Source of the DNA: JAOUJD01 sp963841815
Lineage (GTDB): Bacteria > Pseudomonadota > Gammaproteobacteria > Burkholderiales > Burkholderiaceae_F
Assembly (NCBI GenBank): GCA_963841815.1
Contig: CAWJEE010000009.1
Span: forward strand, 1 to 64,000
Reading direction: 5' to 3'
DNA: 64,000 bases
The position numbers were made by a program, and so were the translations under genes. This document shows positions 45,814 to 56,933 of the stretch, piece after piece (positions within the stretch are counted from its first letter, which is position 1; each line of letters begins with the position of its first letter). Under the pieces are notes generated by a model. That model had not been told where the DNA came from, did no database searches, and worked only from the letters and a program-made list of their open reading frames with translations.

Positions 45814-47703
45814 CTAGATGACGACCTGCGTGCCGATCTCGATCACGCGGTTCGGCGGAATCCGGAAGAAGTCCGACGCTGGCTGCGAGTTGCGCAGCAT
45901 CCAGCCGAACAGCCGCTGCCGCCAGCGCCACATGCCCTGCCCGGTGCGCGCGAGCACGTTCTGGCGGGACAGGAAGAACGAGCACTCGTTGACCGACAGT
46001 TCCAGGTCGTGGTGCCGTGCCAGCACCTCGAAGATCGCGGCCACGTCGTAGGTGTCCTGGAAACCGAGTCGCACCACCACCTGCCAGCACCCTTCTTCGA
46101 GGTCGGTGACCTCCGCCATGTCCTCGGGATCGACGTGCGGCACGTTGCGCGCGATGGCGGTCAGGAACACGACGCGTTCGTGCATCACGCGGTTGTGCTT
46201 CAGGTTGTGCAGCAGGGCGTGCGGCACCAGGCCGGTTTCCTGCGACATGAAGACGGCGGTTCCCTCGACGCGCACCGGCGGGTAGAGCGACAGGCTCTTC
46301 AGGAACGGCTGCAAGCGCGATGCCGGTCTTCTCGAGTTCGTGGTTCACGATCGAGCGGCCGCGCTTCCAGGTCGTCAGCACGAGGAACACGACGGCGCCG
46401 AACGCGAGCGGAAACCAGCCTCCCGACGCGATCTTGACGGAGTTCGCCGCGAGGAACAGCAGGTCGATCGACAGCAGCGGCAACAGGATGAGCGCCATCT
46501 TGCCGAAGCCCCAGTCCCACCGGTAACGGGCGACGATGAACACGCCGAGCGTCGTGATCGTCATGGTCGTCGCGACCGCAACCCCGTACGCCGATGCCAG
46601 GTTCGACGAAGTGCCGAACCCGAGCACCAGCACGATCACCAGCAGGAGCAGGGTCCAGTTGATCAGCGGAACGTAGATCTGCCCGGCGGCCGTCTGGGAG
46701 GTGAACAGGATGGGCGTCCGCGGCAGGTATCCGAGCTTGATCGCCTGCGCAGTGATCGAGAACGCGCCTGAGATCACGGCCTGCGACGCGATGACGGTGG
46801 CCGCCGTGGCCAGGAACACGAGTGGCAGCTGCAGCCAGTCGGGCGCGAGCATGAAGAACGGATTGCGGGCCGCCTCGGGGTTCGCGAGCACGAGCGCACC
46901 CTGGCCGAAGTAGTTCAGCAGCAGCGCCGGCATCACCAGCCAGAACCACGCGCGCTGGATCGGCGAGCGTCCGAAGTGACCCATGTCGGCATACAGCGCT
47001 TCGCCGCCCGTCACCGCGAGGAACACGAGGCCGGCGACCGCGAACGAGGCACCTGGATTCGCGAGCACGAACGCGACGGCGTACACGGGGTCGATCGCCT
47101 GAAGAACCTCGGGTTGGTGCGCGATCTGCACGACACCGAGCACCGCCAGCGTGGCGAACCACACGAGCATGACGCCGCCGAAGACACGGCCAATCGACGC
47201 GGTCCCCTTGTGCTGCACGGCGAACAGGCCGATCAGCACCGCCAGCGTCAGCGGGATCACGAGTCCCTTGAAGCGGGGCGACACGACCTCGAGGCCCTCG
47301 ATCGCCGACAGGACCGAGATGGCCGGCGTGATCGCGCTGTCGCCGTAGAACATCGCCGCGCCGAACAGGCCGACCACGACCGCGCGCGGCGGAGAGCGAT
47401 CCCCGCGCGGGGCATCTGCCGGATCACCAGCGCGAGCAAGGCGAGAATGCCGCCTTCGCCCTGGTTGTTGGCGCGCAGCACGATCAGCACGTACTTCACC
47501 GACACGACGAGCGTGATCGCCCAGAAGATCATCGACAGGACGCCGAACACCGCGGTCGGCGTCGTGCCGGCGCCGTGCTCGCCGGCGAGGCTCTCCTTCA
47601 GCGCGTACAGCGGGCTCGTGCCGATGTCCCCGTAGACGACGCCCAGCGCAGCGATGAAGAGGCCGGAAGCCTGCCTCGCGCTTTTCGAGTGTTCGACCGT
47701 CAT
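45814..47703 (-). CDS. kup: Potassium uptake protein Kup, frameshifted twice
   Basis: About 629 residues when joined. The start MTVEHSKSARQASGLFIAALG leads to GVVYGDIGTSPLYALKE, the Kup N-terminal signature. Breaks are near 47390 and 46310. Middle segments include GLFGAAMFYGDSAITPAISVL, LANPGASFAVAGLVFLAVTGGEALYADMGHFG and WFWLVMPALLLNYFGQGAL. The C-terminal cytoplasmic domain ends NRVIEIGTQVVI. Kup is a proton-coupled K+ importer. Both shifts lie in GC-rich runs and the rest is highly conserved, so the gene is probably intact in the living cell. Confidence 0.92.
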
Positions 47704-47716
47704 GGAAGCGGGAAGG

Positions 47717-49595
47717 TTACTCCGCCGCGGCTCCGGCGCTCGTCGCGCCGAGCGCCGCACGCTGCCGTTCGTCGAGCTTGCCCAGCACCTCGACCGCGTG
47801 CTCGTGGCCCTGGCGCACGATCTGGTCGAAGCGCGACCACTGCAGCAGCCCGACCTTGTACAGCGGCGGGCAGAAGTAGACGTCGGTCTGCCGCCGCGCT
47901 TCGTCCTGGCGCGACATGCTGTAGAGGATCGTCACGTTCAGCAGGTACGACGTCAGCGACGGCAAGCGGTAGCGCCGCTTGTGGCGCGGGCGGAAGCGGT
48001 CGCGCAGCAGCGCCCAGCTGCCCGGCACCTCGTCGAAGTCGAGCTTGCGGGCCTGGCGCGCGCCGAGGTCGACGCCGAGCACCTGGCCGACGCCGCGCGC
48101 ATCGCGCATCAGGTCCACCGGGAAGTTGTTGAACGTGCCGCCGTCGCACAGCAGGTCGCCGTCGCGCACGACCGGCGGCAGCGCGCCGGGGATCGCCATG
48201 CTCGCGAGCAGCGCCTGCGCGAGGTCGCCGCGGTCGATGCGGTGCTCGCGACGCCTGCGAGTAGTTGGTCGCGACGCAGAAGTACGTCTTCCAGAGGTCC
48301 TCGACGGCGATCGGCTCGCCCACCAGTTCGCGCAGCGAACCGTCGATCGCCTTGCGCACGCGCCGGCCCTTGATCAGCGAGATCAGCGGCAACCAGTTGA
48401 AGTCGCCCGTGGGATTCGCGCCGAACGCCTTGCGCGCCACCGCGATCGAGCGCTCCATCGGCTGGTCGGCGGCGACCAGCGCAGCCATCGCCGCGCCGAT
48501 GCTCGTGCCGCCGACGCAGTCGATCTCGATGCCGCGCTCCCGCAGCGCCTGCCAGGTGCCGAGGTGAGCGAAGCCGCGCGCGCCGCCGCCGGCGAACACG
48601 AGGCCGACGGCCTTGCGGCTCAGCAGGCGCGCGAGCCGCGCCAGGTCGCGATCGAGCCCGCGGCGCAGGTGCACGTGGCCGGTGACCGGGCGCCGCGCAA
48701 GCCACTGGTGCGTGCCGCGCGGGATGCGCGCGTCGGCCGGATGCAGCAGCACGAGGATCTCCGCCGCCTCGATGCGCGCCGGGCGGCCCTCGAGGCAGGC
48801 CTGCTCCGCGGCGTGCACCGCGGCCGGCTGCGTGGCGTCGGCCAGCAGCAGGATCTCGTCGCTGTGACGCACGCAGCGGCGCGTCCACGGACCGGGCGCC
48901 GGGTCGGCGATCAGCAGCACGAAGTCGCTGGTCGCCTCGATCTGGTCGAGCGCGGCCGCGACGGCCTGGTCGCCGGCGTCGCCTTCGGACGCACTGGCGC
49001 CCTCCTGTCCGACGGCGCGATCCATCGCCGCCGCGTCGAAGACGCTGACGCGCCCGAGGCGCTCGAGATGCGGCAGCAGTTCGGTCGCGAACGCGCTCGC
49101 GGATACGCCATCGGAGACCGGCAGCACGCCGACGATGACCGGCGCGGGCAACGGACGGCGCTCGTGCTGCGTCTGCAGTCGACGGATGATCTGGCGCGTC
49201 AGCGTCAGCGAGACCTGCGGGCTCAGCGCGAGCAGTCCGTCGAACTGCGGCTTGTCGAGCTTCACGAGGACCGAGTCGCGCACCGCGACGACCGTCGCGG
49301 AGCGCGGTTCGCCGGTGAACAGGCTCATCTCGCCGATCACCTCGCCGCGGCCGATCTCGCGGATCATCCGCTCGGTGCCGCGCTCGTCGCGCATGTAGAT
49401 GCGCAGCCGGCCACTGAGCATCAGGTAGCCGGAGTCGCCCGCCTGCCCCTGCTCCATCAGCACGTCGCCGCCGGCGAGTTCCACCCACTGCACGTGCTCG
49501 CGCAGGTACTCGAGCGCCACCGGGGCGGTGTCGCCGAGCAACCGGTCCAGTTGTTCAGCGAGCAACACTTCGCGGTGGGGTGCGGCAGTCGTCAT
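47717..49595 (-). CDS. Patatin-like phospholipase with N-terminal cyclic-nucleotide-binding domain, frameshifted
   Basis: MTTAAPHREVLLAEQLDRLL starts a protein of about 626 residues. The cNMP-binding fold (about 30-140) contains RGEVIGEMSLFTGEPRSATVVA, the phosphate-binding cassette with Glu and Arg. A middle Rossmann-like region follows. The patatin domain has FAGGGARGFAH (oxyanion hole), GGTSIGA (nucleophile Ser) and, after a break near 48250, LLCDGGTFNNFP (catalytic Asp). The order is that of NTE/PNPLA6-like bacterial phospholipases. A single base restores the frame. Confidence 0.9.
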
Positions 49596-49644
49596 CGTTC
49601 CGTCAAGGCTTGCGAATGGGCCGCATCGTAGCGACCCGCGGGCG

Positions 49645-51941
49645 TCAGCGCGCCGCCTTCGCCGCCTGCAGTTCGGCGGACAGCGCACGGACGCGCGACG
49701 CGAGCAGAAGGCTGATGTTCAGCAGCAGCTTGCCGAGCAGCGCCGGGTAGTCGGCCATCAGCCGGGTGTACTGCTCGCGCGGCAGTTCGAGGACGATGGC
49801 GTCGGCTTCCGCGATCGCGTCGGCGGAGCGCGCCATGCCGGCGAGCAGCGCCATCTCCCCGAACACGACGCCGGGCGCGTACGACACGAGGCGGCGGCCC
49901 TCGGTCAGCGTGTCGCCGCCGTTCTGCGGGGGCAGCCAGATGCCGATCTGCCCGTGCATCAGGACGTACATCGAGTCGCCCGGGTCGCCGCTGTGGAACA
50001 CGTATTGGCCCCGCGCGATGCGGTGTTCGATCAGCATGCCGGCGAGCACCGCGCGTTCCGAGGGCTCGAGGCCGGAGCCCATCAGGGTCTCCTCGAGCGA
50101 CAGCGCGATCGCGCGCGATCCCGCCGGCAGCAGGCTCTTCAGCAGGCGGTCCTCCGCGCACTCGAGGGCGAGGTCCGTGTCCGGGAAGAACACGGAGTCG
50201 TCGAGCAGGCCGTGCACGTCCATGTCGCGGATCGTGCGGGCCCGCGGGTCCTTCAGCGACAGCCCGGCGAACAGCAGCCCCTTGCCGGCGCGCCGCACGT
50301 GGTCGGCGGCGACCAGCATCACGCGCGCCCCGCTCGCGTCGACTTCGCTGACGCGCTCGAAGTCGATGATGATGTGGTCGGCGTCGTGGATCAGGTGCTC
50401 GATCGCCTCGTCGGCTTCCTCGGCCGTACCGAAGAACAGCGCGCCGTCGAGCTCGACGACGACGATGCGCTTGCCGTGCTTGCCGAGCAGGTCGGTCTCG
50501 ACCGCGGGACGGACCTTGCGCGAGCGCCGGACGTCGGCGTGCACGATCTGGCGCACCGGCCCCTTGGTGTTGCTGCGGATGAACATCAGGATGGCGACCA
50601 GCATGCCGATGCCGATGCCGGCCGGCAGCGAGACGAACATCACCACGCCGGCGACGAGCGCCATCACCGCGTAGCTCTGCGCCATCGCGCGCGGCACGCG
50701 CCACTGCAGCGTCTGCAGGAACAGCACTCCGGTCGCGCGCCGCGTCCACTTGTCGACGAGCGAGAACGCGACGGCCGAGAACACGCCCGCGATCGCCGCC
50801 ATCGGGACGATGCGCATCCAGGCCAGGCCGATCAGCAGGCCAGCACGAGCCCGATGCCGAAGAACAGGCGGCTGGCCGCCGTGCTGCCGCCGGCGTCGAT
50901 GTTGACCTTGCTGCGCATGATCGCGCCGGCCGCGGGCAGCCCGCCGATCGCGCCGACCGCCATGTTGGCGGCGCCCTGCGCGATCATCTCGCGCGTCAGG
51001 TTGCGGCGCTTGTGCGTCATCTCGTCGACGTGCGAGGCGCCGAGCGCGGTCTGCAGTCCCGCGATGAAGGCCATCACCACAGCGAACTGCAACACCGTCC
51101 AGATGTGCTCCTCGAAGTACCCGTCCGGCAGGTAATTCACGGTTCCCTGCAGCACGTCGAGCTGCGGCCACTGGAACTCGGGCGGCGAGAACAGCGGCCC
51201 GAGCAAGCGCACCGGCCCCGCTGAACGCGAGCACGTGGTGGAGCAGCGTGGCCGTCGCGATCGCGATCATGTAGGCGGGGATGCGCCGGGTCAAGGCCGG
51301 GGGACGCATCGGCGATCAGGAAGGCGACGAGCGCGATCAGGGCCGCGGCCGGCTTCAACTTCCTGCCAGGCCGCGACGCTCGCGCCGACTGGCAGGCCGA
51401 GGATGTTCGGCAGCATCGCGCCGATCATCAGGATGGCGGTGCCGTTCATGTAGCCGGCGTGCACCGGATACGGGACGTAGCGGATCAGGCCCGCCATGCG
51501 GAACACGCCAAGCAGCAACTGCAGGAAGCCCGCGAGCACCACCGCGAGCGCGACGAACGCGAGCACCATCGGAGGGAACGGGAAGCCGTTCGGGCCGATC
51601 GAGCGCGTGTCGAGCGCGAGCGTGGCGATCAGCGTGGCGAACAACAGCGACAGCGCCGAGCTCGAGCCGCTCAGCATCGGCCCGCGCGCGCCCGCGAGCA
51701 CCACGACGATGCTGGAAACGGCCGCGGCGAAGACGCCGAGCACGAATCCCAGCTTGGCCTGCTCGGGTCCGAGGCCGGAGAAGGCAACGAGGCCGTAGGC
51801 CCCTTCGACCGCCAGCAGCACGACGGCCGCCGTGATCCCGCCCGCGATGTCGCCGCGCGCCGTCCCGCCGGGCTGCCACAACGATCCCCACCAGCCGCCT
51901 TGGGCGCTGACCGCACTCACCGCGCTTCCCCCCGTTTCCAC
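49645..51941 (-). CDS. SulP anion transporter with STAS and cyclic-nucleotide-binding domains, frameshifted
   Basis: About 765 residues when joined; the frame changes four times between 51350 and 50830. The membrane part begins WWGSLWQPGGTARGDIAGGITAAVV and contains VPYPVHAGYMNGTAILM and MAFIAGLQTALGASHVDEMTH. The STAS domain has VVELDGALFFGTAEEAD and FERVSEVDASGARV. The C-terminal cNMP-binding domain has GVVFGEMALLAGMARSADAIA. SulP proteins carry sulphate, bicarbonate or dicarboxylates. A cNMP domain fused to STAS suggests direct control by cAMP or cGMP. It lies just upstream of the patatin gene, and both carry cNMP domains. Confidence 0.9.
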
Positions 51942-52067
51942 CGAGCGCCCGGCGCCTGAGCCATCGGCTCCAGGGCGTTCTTCGATTCGTCAAATCAGCA
52001 CGGTGTTTGTGCACCGCGCCAGCCGGGAAGCGGCGAAGGATACCAAGCGGCCCCAGGTCCTCGCGGC

Positions 52068-52861
52068 TCAGTCCCGCGATCCCCAGGTGGGGAAGTCCTC
52101 GACGACCTGCGAGTGCGTGACCAGTTCGCTGCCGTTCCACAGAGTGAAGCTGGAAGCCCGACGGCTCGAAGGTGAAACCGATGTCGGCCCCCGGCACGAG
52201 GTCGAGCAGCAGTTGGTGCGCCGAGCTCGGGCACACCGATGCCGTCGTCCCCGCAAAGCGCGCGTGGATCGTGCGGTGGTAGTGCCCGCTGATGACCCGC
52301 TCGACGTGGCCGTAGCGCGCCACGACGGCCGCCTCTTCCCACGGGTTCGCCAGCGTCATCTGGTCCATGAACGAGAGGCCGGTGACGAACGGCGGATGGT
52401 GCTGCGCGACGATCGTCGGGCGGTCGGAACTCGCAAGCGTGCGGTCGAGCCACGTCGAGACGGCGTCCGCAGAGCTCGCCGCCGGGCGCGCGCGGAATCA
52501 GGGTGTCGAGCATCACCAGCCGCACGTCGAAGTCGTCGACGACGTACTGGACGAAGCCGTCCTCGCCGCAGAGATGGCGCTGCTTCGGGAAGGCCTGCTG
52601 CAGCACCTGGCGGTCGTCGTGGTTGCCCACGCCGAGGTAGACCGGCATTGTCAGCGGGCTGAGGAGTTCACCGAGAAACCCGTACTCTGCCAGGGTCGCG
52701 TGGTCGGTCAGGTCGCCGGTGACGACGACCGCGTCGGGAACCCGAGGCAGCGAAAGGATCTTGCGAACGCAGCGCTCGAGCATGCCCGGCGTGTCGACCC
52801 GGCCGTAGGCCAGCCGGCCCTCGGGAACGAGATGCGGATCGCTGATCTGGCAAAGCAGCAT
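52068..52861 (-). CDS. Metallophosphoesterase, CpdA-like 3',5'-cAMP phosphodiesterase, frameshifted
   Basis: MLLCQISDPHLVPEGRLAYGR starts a protein of about 264 residues with frame changes near 52490 and 52150. All calcineurin-fold metal ligands are present: DPH, TGDLTDH, GVGNHDD, QHHPPF and SGHYHRTIHA. The end, HSQVVEDFPTWGSRD, matches the class III cyclic-nucleotide phosphodiesterase family. It likely hydrolyses cAMP in the cytoplasm. It sits beside two genes with cNMP-binding domains and 1.3 kb from a nucleotide-cyclase-domain gene. Confidence 0.85.
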
Positions 52862-53189
52862 GCCGACGGCCTCCTTGTTCGACCTTCGTAACAGTCAGCG
52901 ACGGCTTGCGCCCGTTGCTCTGCTGTCGACGAGAGCGTAGCCGATGAGTCGGATCGCGCTGGACGAGTGTAAAAAATTTCGACGTAAAGAAACTCGACAC
53001 AGCAAGCACAGCGGCGCGAAGATTTCAAGACAGTATCCGACCAGCGGTCAAATTTCTCTTCCCACCGATACGCGCAGCCACATAGAATCCGTGCGTCGTT
53101 CCGACAAAAACAAAGCTTCACTCGAATGTGTGCGTCACGTCCAACGCGCGTGAACACGGATCGGTGAGCGTCAATCGCGGGGGTGTCAC
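52862..53189. other. AT-richer intergenic region upstream of the PEP-CTERM gene
   Basis: 328 bp, clearly less GC-rich than the surroundings (TGTAAAAAATTTCGACGTAAAG). It should contain promoters for both divergent genes. I looked for a sigma-54 -24/-12 pair, common before PEP-CTERM genes, and found no correctly spaced one. GTAAAAAATTTCGACG and CTCGACAC lie about 150-210 bp before the start and could be a regulator site. Confidence 0.4.
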
Positions 53190-53937
53190 ATGCTTCGAGA
53201 ATTCGCGGGACTGCTGAAGCGCGCAAGTGCCGTCGCAGGCGTGGCATCGCTAGTCGCATTCGCTGGGCAAGCGAATGCGGTGTCGTACGTGGGCACGTGG
53301 GACCCCCTGCTACCGTCGCCGTTCAGCGACCTTCGATGGGAAGGCACCGTGCAGTTCGATTTGCCCTGCCTATCCCTTGGCAACACCTTTACCGGCACCA
53401 AGAACAGCTCAAACTGCAGTGGCTTGTCGCTCATCAGCGGCACAGTGGAGTTCTTCGACACGAATGGCACGTCCACCCTCGCTGACGACACGCTCGTCGA
53501 TACGCTGAATCTTCCTCCCCGTGGCGGCGTCCACGCTTTCGAAGGTCGTCCTGTCGAACGGCACGCCGACCGGAGTGTGGGGTGATTTCAACACTTATCT
53601 GCAATCGAGCATCTATGCGGACGGCGTCAACGCGAGCAACGGCTCCGCGGCACAGTGGGAACTAAGCTTCAACGATGTCCCGGTGCTCAGCTGGAAGTAC
53701 CAGAAGTGCAAAGTGGATGACGACGCGTGCCACTTCGCCGTAGCGGCAAGTTCCTTCGATGACTGCAAAGACTATTCAGGTTCTACGCCGACCAGCGGCC
53801 GACGAGCGCCCGACTGGACCGGTTTCACCGCTGTCGTGCCGGAACCTGGCAGCCTGGCCCTGATGCTCCCGGCGCTCGGCGCGTTCGCATTCGTCCGTCG
53901 GCGCAAGGACAAAGCCGCGAGGGTGGTGCACGGCTGA
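53190..53937 (+). CDS. PEP-CTERM sorting-domain protein, frameshifted
   Basis: Signal peptide GLLKRASAVAGVASLVAFAGQANA. The mature part has many aromatic and Ser/Thr/Asn residues and several Cys. A break near 53515 links the halves. The end is the sorting signal VPEPGSLALMLPALGAFAFV followed by RRRKDK. Exosortase recognises this motif, cleaves the tail and sends the protein outside, usually with exopolysaccharide. No exosortase is in the window. The base composition is lower in GC than the neighbours, which is common for this fast-evolving class. Confidence 0.88.
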
Positions 53938-53954
53938 CGCGTTCCGGCTGCCGT

Positions 53955-54037
53955 TTGACCCAAGCGCCGGCTTTTCAGCCGGCGCTTTCGCTTGCGCGAC
54001 TGCTTCGCAAATGTCGAGAGCCTTGCCCTGCTCACCC
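53955..54037 (-). repeat. Degenerate copy of the 3' end of the cyclase-STAND gene
   Basis: On the minus strand a frame reads EQGKALDICEAVAQAKAPAEKPALG. The true end of the gene at 54126-54200 reads QGKTLDIREGVAQALAPAEEP. The copy is separated from the gene's own stop by about 90 bp. It is therefore a tandem partial duplication, and its GC-rich end provides the hairpin that now serves as the PEP-CTERM gene terminator. Confidence 0.6.
53962..53990 (+). terminator. Terminator after the PEP-CTERM gene
   Basis: Perfect 10-bp stem AGCGCCGGCT / AGCCGGCGCT with a TTTC loop, followed by TTCG, 25 bp after the stop. Confidence 0.7.
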
Positions 54038-54125
54038 CGACGCTGCCGCCCGGGGCTTGTGGCGGCCTGCGGAGGCGCAAAGCCACCACCCGAACGGCCA
54101 CCTCACATCTTCTAGCGCGTTCGCC

Positions 54126-56933
54126 CTACGCGAGCACCGGCTCTTCGGCCGGCGCCAGCGCTTGCGCGACCCCTTCCCGAATGTCGAGGGTCTTGCCTTG
54201 GGCCGCCTGCGCCGCAAAGGCTTCGTCGCCAAGCGCCTGTCGAAGTGACTCGAGGCGTGCTTCGATCGCGCGCGCGGCTTTCTCCGGATGGAGAAGCTGG
54301 AGGCGTTCTCGCGCGGCTCGAACGGCGGACAGCAAGCGGACAGCCCGCGCGGAGTCAGTGTCTGCCAGCAGGGCGGCGACGTCCTCGAGACACCCGAGTA
54401 ACTCCTCCCACATCTCGAAGGAAGCGTAGGCACGCAGCGCTGCAGCGAGGCGATCGCGCGCCTGCGCGCGATCGCCTCGCTGCAGATCGCACTTGCCGAG
54501 CCACTGGGTGGCGTCTGCTTCGCCGCGCTTGTCACCGAGTTCCCGACACACGGTGAACGAGCGCTTGAACGAGTTCTCAGCGCCGGCGAAGTCCCCCGCC
54601 TCGTACGCCACCTCGCCCAGCATCAGGTGGCAGGCGCCCTCCACTTCCTTGTTACCGATCTTCTGGGCGACTTCAAGACACTGCTGGAGGTACGCGCGCG
54701 CCTCGTCCTCCTTGTCCGCCCGGTGGCAGATCTGGCCGAGGTGCAACAGGCCGATGGCTTCGCCGTATCGATCGTTCAGTGCTCGAAAGATCCTGAGCGC
54801 CTCCTGCTCCCCCTGCTCGGCGCCCGCCGTGTCCCCGGCACGCAGACGGGCCAGAGAAAGCGTCGAGAGCGTCGCCGCGATGTCCTTTTCGTTGCCTAGC
54901 TCGCGCCGTAACTCGAGGCAAGCCTCGAACATGCGGCGCGCCTCCGCATGGTCGCTCTGCGCCTCGGCGAGGGTTGCGCCCACATACAGCGTCCAGGCCT
55001 GTGCGAGATTCGACGCCTGGACGGCGGGCAAATCCAGTGCGGCGCGCAGCATCGCGCGCCCTTCGGTGACGTAGCCGCGCACCATCCAGAAGCCCTGCAG
55101 CGCGACTCCCATCTTCACGGCAATCAGGGGGTCGACCCCGCCCGAAAGAGACAGCGCAATGGCAGACCGCACATTGTCGATCTCGCCTTCCAGGCGCTGG
55201 ATCCACATGGCCTGCTCCGCGCCGCGCATCCCATCGCGCGCCGACTTTGCGAGCGCGAAGTAGTAATCGCAATGCGCCTGCGCGGTCGCATCCCTGTCGC
55301 CGTTCTCCGCGAGCTTGCCCGCCGCATATTCGCGGATGGTTTCGAGCATCTTGTAGCGCGGGTCCTCCTGCGACTCGTCCAGCGTGACGAGCGACTTCTC
55401 GACGAGCGACGCGAGAAGATCCAGGACGTCGTCGGGCAGCAGCGGATCGGCGCCGCAGATCGCCTCGGCCGCCGCGAGATCGAAGCCGCCGACGAACACG
55501 CCCAAGCGGGCGAACAGCGTCTTCTCCTGGTCGTTCAGCAGGTCGAACGACCAGTCGACCAGCCCCTTGAGCGTCTGCTGACGCTCCTGCAATACGCGCG
55601 CACCGCCGGTGAGGATCTTGAAGCGGTCCTTCAGGCGCGAGTTGATGTCCGCCACCGACAGCGAGCGCACGCGAGCGGCGGCCAGTTCGAGCGCCAGCGG
55701 GATGCCCTCGAGGCGCGCCACGAGTTCGGCGACGGCGCCAGCGGTCGTCGCATCCAGCGCGAACGACGGTTTGCTCTGCTGCGCGCGCGAGACGAACAAC
55801 TGCACGGCCGTGGACCGCGAGACCTCGTCCACGCTTGCGCCGCGCGTCGGCAGCGGAAGCGGCTGCACCGGGTAGTTCTGCTCACCCGGAACATGCAGCG
55901 CCTCGCGGCTGGTGGCGATGATCCGCACATTCGGAGCGGCGCGCAGCACGGCGTTGGCGAGTTCGGCCGCCGGCTTCATCAAGTGCTCGCAGTTGTCGAT
56001 GATCAGCAGAACGCGCTTGTCCTTGAGGTGCGCGCAGATCGACTGAATCAGCGGCCGATCTGGCTCTGCCTTCACGCCGATCAGCTGCGCCGCTTCGCTC
56101 GCGACGAGCGATTCGTCGCGCAGCGGGGACAGGTCCAGGAACCAGACGCCGTCCGAGAACTTGTGCAGCAGCCCCGCCGCCGATTGCACCGCGAGCCGGG
56201 TCTTGCCCAGACCACCCATGCCCAGCAGCGTCACCAGCCGGGCCTTCTCGAGCGCGGCCCTGACCTCGCCGATCTCGCGCTCGCGGCCGACGAAGGCCGT
56301 GGCGAGATGCGGCAGGTTGTGCGGAATCTCCTTGACCGGCAGCCACCAGTCGTTGTCGCGGATGACGCGATAGACCTTCTCGCTGTCGGGCGGAGGAACG
56401 AAGGGCGAGCTGTCATCGCCCACCTCGAACAGTTCGATCGGCTCGGGGATGCCCTTGACCATCCAGAAGCCGTGCGACTCGATGCGCAGGTCCGTGGCGC
56501 CGAGCGCCTCGCGGGCCTCGGCGGTGATCAGCGTCTGGGCGCCCTGCGCCAGCGACATGATCCGCGCCGTGGTCGGCTTCGCGAGTCCCTCGACCTCGAT
56601 CGGTTTCGCCCCCAGCGCGACGTCCTCGGCGGTGTTCTTGCGAAGCATCACGGGGCCGACGTGGACGCCGGCACGCGCCTTCAAGGGGAGCGGCAGTTCG
56701 GCGAGCGCGTGGTGGTAGGCCAGCGCATAGGACACGGCGTCGGCGGCCTCGTCGAACAGCATCAGCATGCCGTCGGTCTTGTCGATCTCGCGGCCGCGAT
56801 GCTTCACGAGCAGGTCGCGCGCGGCCCGGTCGTGGGAGATCCAGACGTCGGCCATGGCCGCGTCGCCGATCGCCTCGGCGAGCTTGGTGCTGTCGACGAC
56901 GTCGGTCAGCAGCAGGGTTCGAACGTCGCTCAT
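54126..56933 (-). CDS. Class III nucleotide-cyclase-domain / STAND ATPase / TPR regulator
   Basis: 935 residues from MSDVRTLLLTDVVDSTKLAEA (ATG at 56933; the longer ORF upstream overlaps unrelated sequence). The N-terminal cyclase homology domain (about 1-190) keeps the metal Asp in TDVVDST and DKTDGMLMLF, but the usual KTxGDG lacks its Gly and the VNxAAR motif is altered, so activity is uncertain. A STAND NTPase follows (FVGREREIGEV, P-loop GMGGLGKTRLA, LLIIDNCEHL, ATSREAL), then TPR repeats (about 650-880) with patterns like EARAYLQQCLEVAQKIGN. Such proteins are signal-transduction hubs. Confidence 0.9.
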   Translation of the reverse strand: MSDVRTLLLTDVVDSTKLAEAIGDAAMADVWISHDRAARDLLVKHRGREIDKTDGMLMLFDEAADAVSYALAYHHALAELPLPLKARAGVHVGPVMLRKNTAEDVALGAKPIEVEGLAKPTTARIMSLAQGAQTLITAEAREALGATDLRIESHGFWMVKGIPEPIELFEVGDDSSPFVPPPDSEKVYRVIRDNDWWLPVKEIPHNLPHLATAFVGREREIGEVRAALEKARLVTLLGMGGLGKTRLAVQSAAGLLHKFSDGVWFLDLSPLRDESLVASEAAQLIGVKAEPDRPLIQSICAHLKDKRVLLIIDNCEHLMKPAAELANAVLRAAPNVRIIATSREALHVPGEQNYPVQPLPLPTRGASVDEVSRSTAVQLFVSRAQQSKPSFALDATTAGAVAELVARLEGIPLALELAAARVRSLSVADINSRLKDRFKILTGGARVLQERQQTLKGLVDWSFDLLNDQEKTLFARLGVFVGGFDLAAAEAICGADPLLPDDVLDLLASLVEKSLVTLDESQEDPRYKMLETIREYAAGKLAENGDRDATAQAHCDYYFALAKSARDGMRGAEQAMWIQRLEGEIDNVRSAIALSLSGGVDPLIAVKMGVALQGFWMVRGYVTEGRAMLRAALDLPAVQASNLAQAWTLYVGATLAEAQSDHAEARRMFEACLELRRELGNEKDIAATLSTLSLARLRAGDTAGAEQGEQEALRIFRALNDRYGEAIGLLHLGQICHRADKEDEARAYLQQCLEVAQKIGNKEVEGACHLMLGEVAYEAGDFAGAENSFKRSFTVCRELGDKRGEADATQWLGKCDLQRGDRAQARDRLAAALRAYASFEMWEELLGCLEDVAALLADTDSARAVRLLSAVRAARERLQLLHPEKAARAIEARLESLRQALGDEAFAAQAAQGKTLDIREGVAQALAPAEEPVLA

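Noticed and set aside
52862..53189. Sigma-54 promoter for the PEP-CTERM gene
   Set aside because: A GG...GC pair near 52905 has 12 rather than 10 bases between, so it does not fit.
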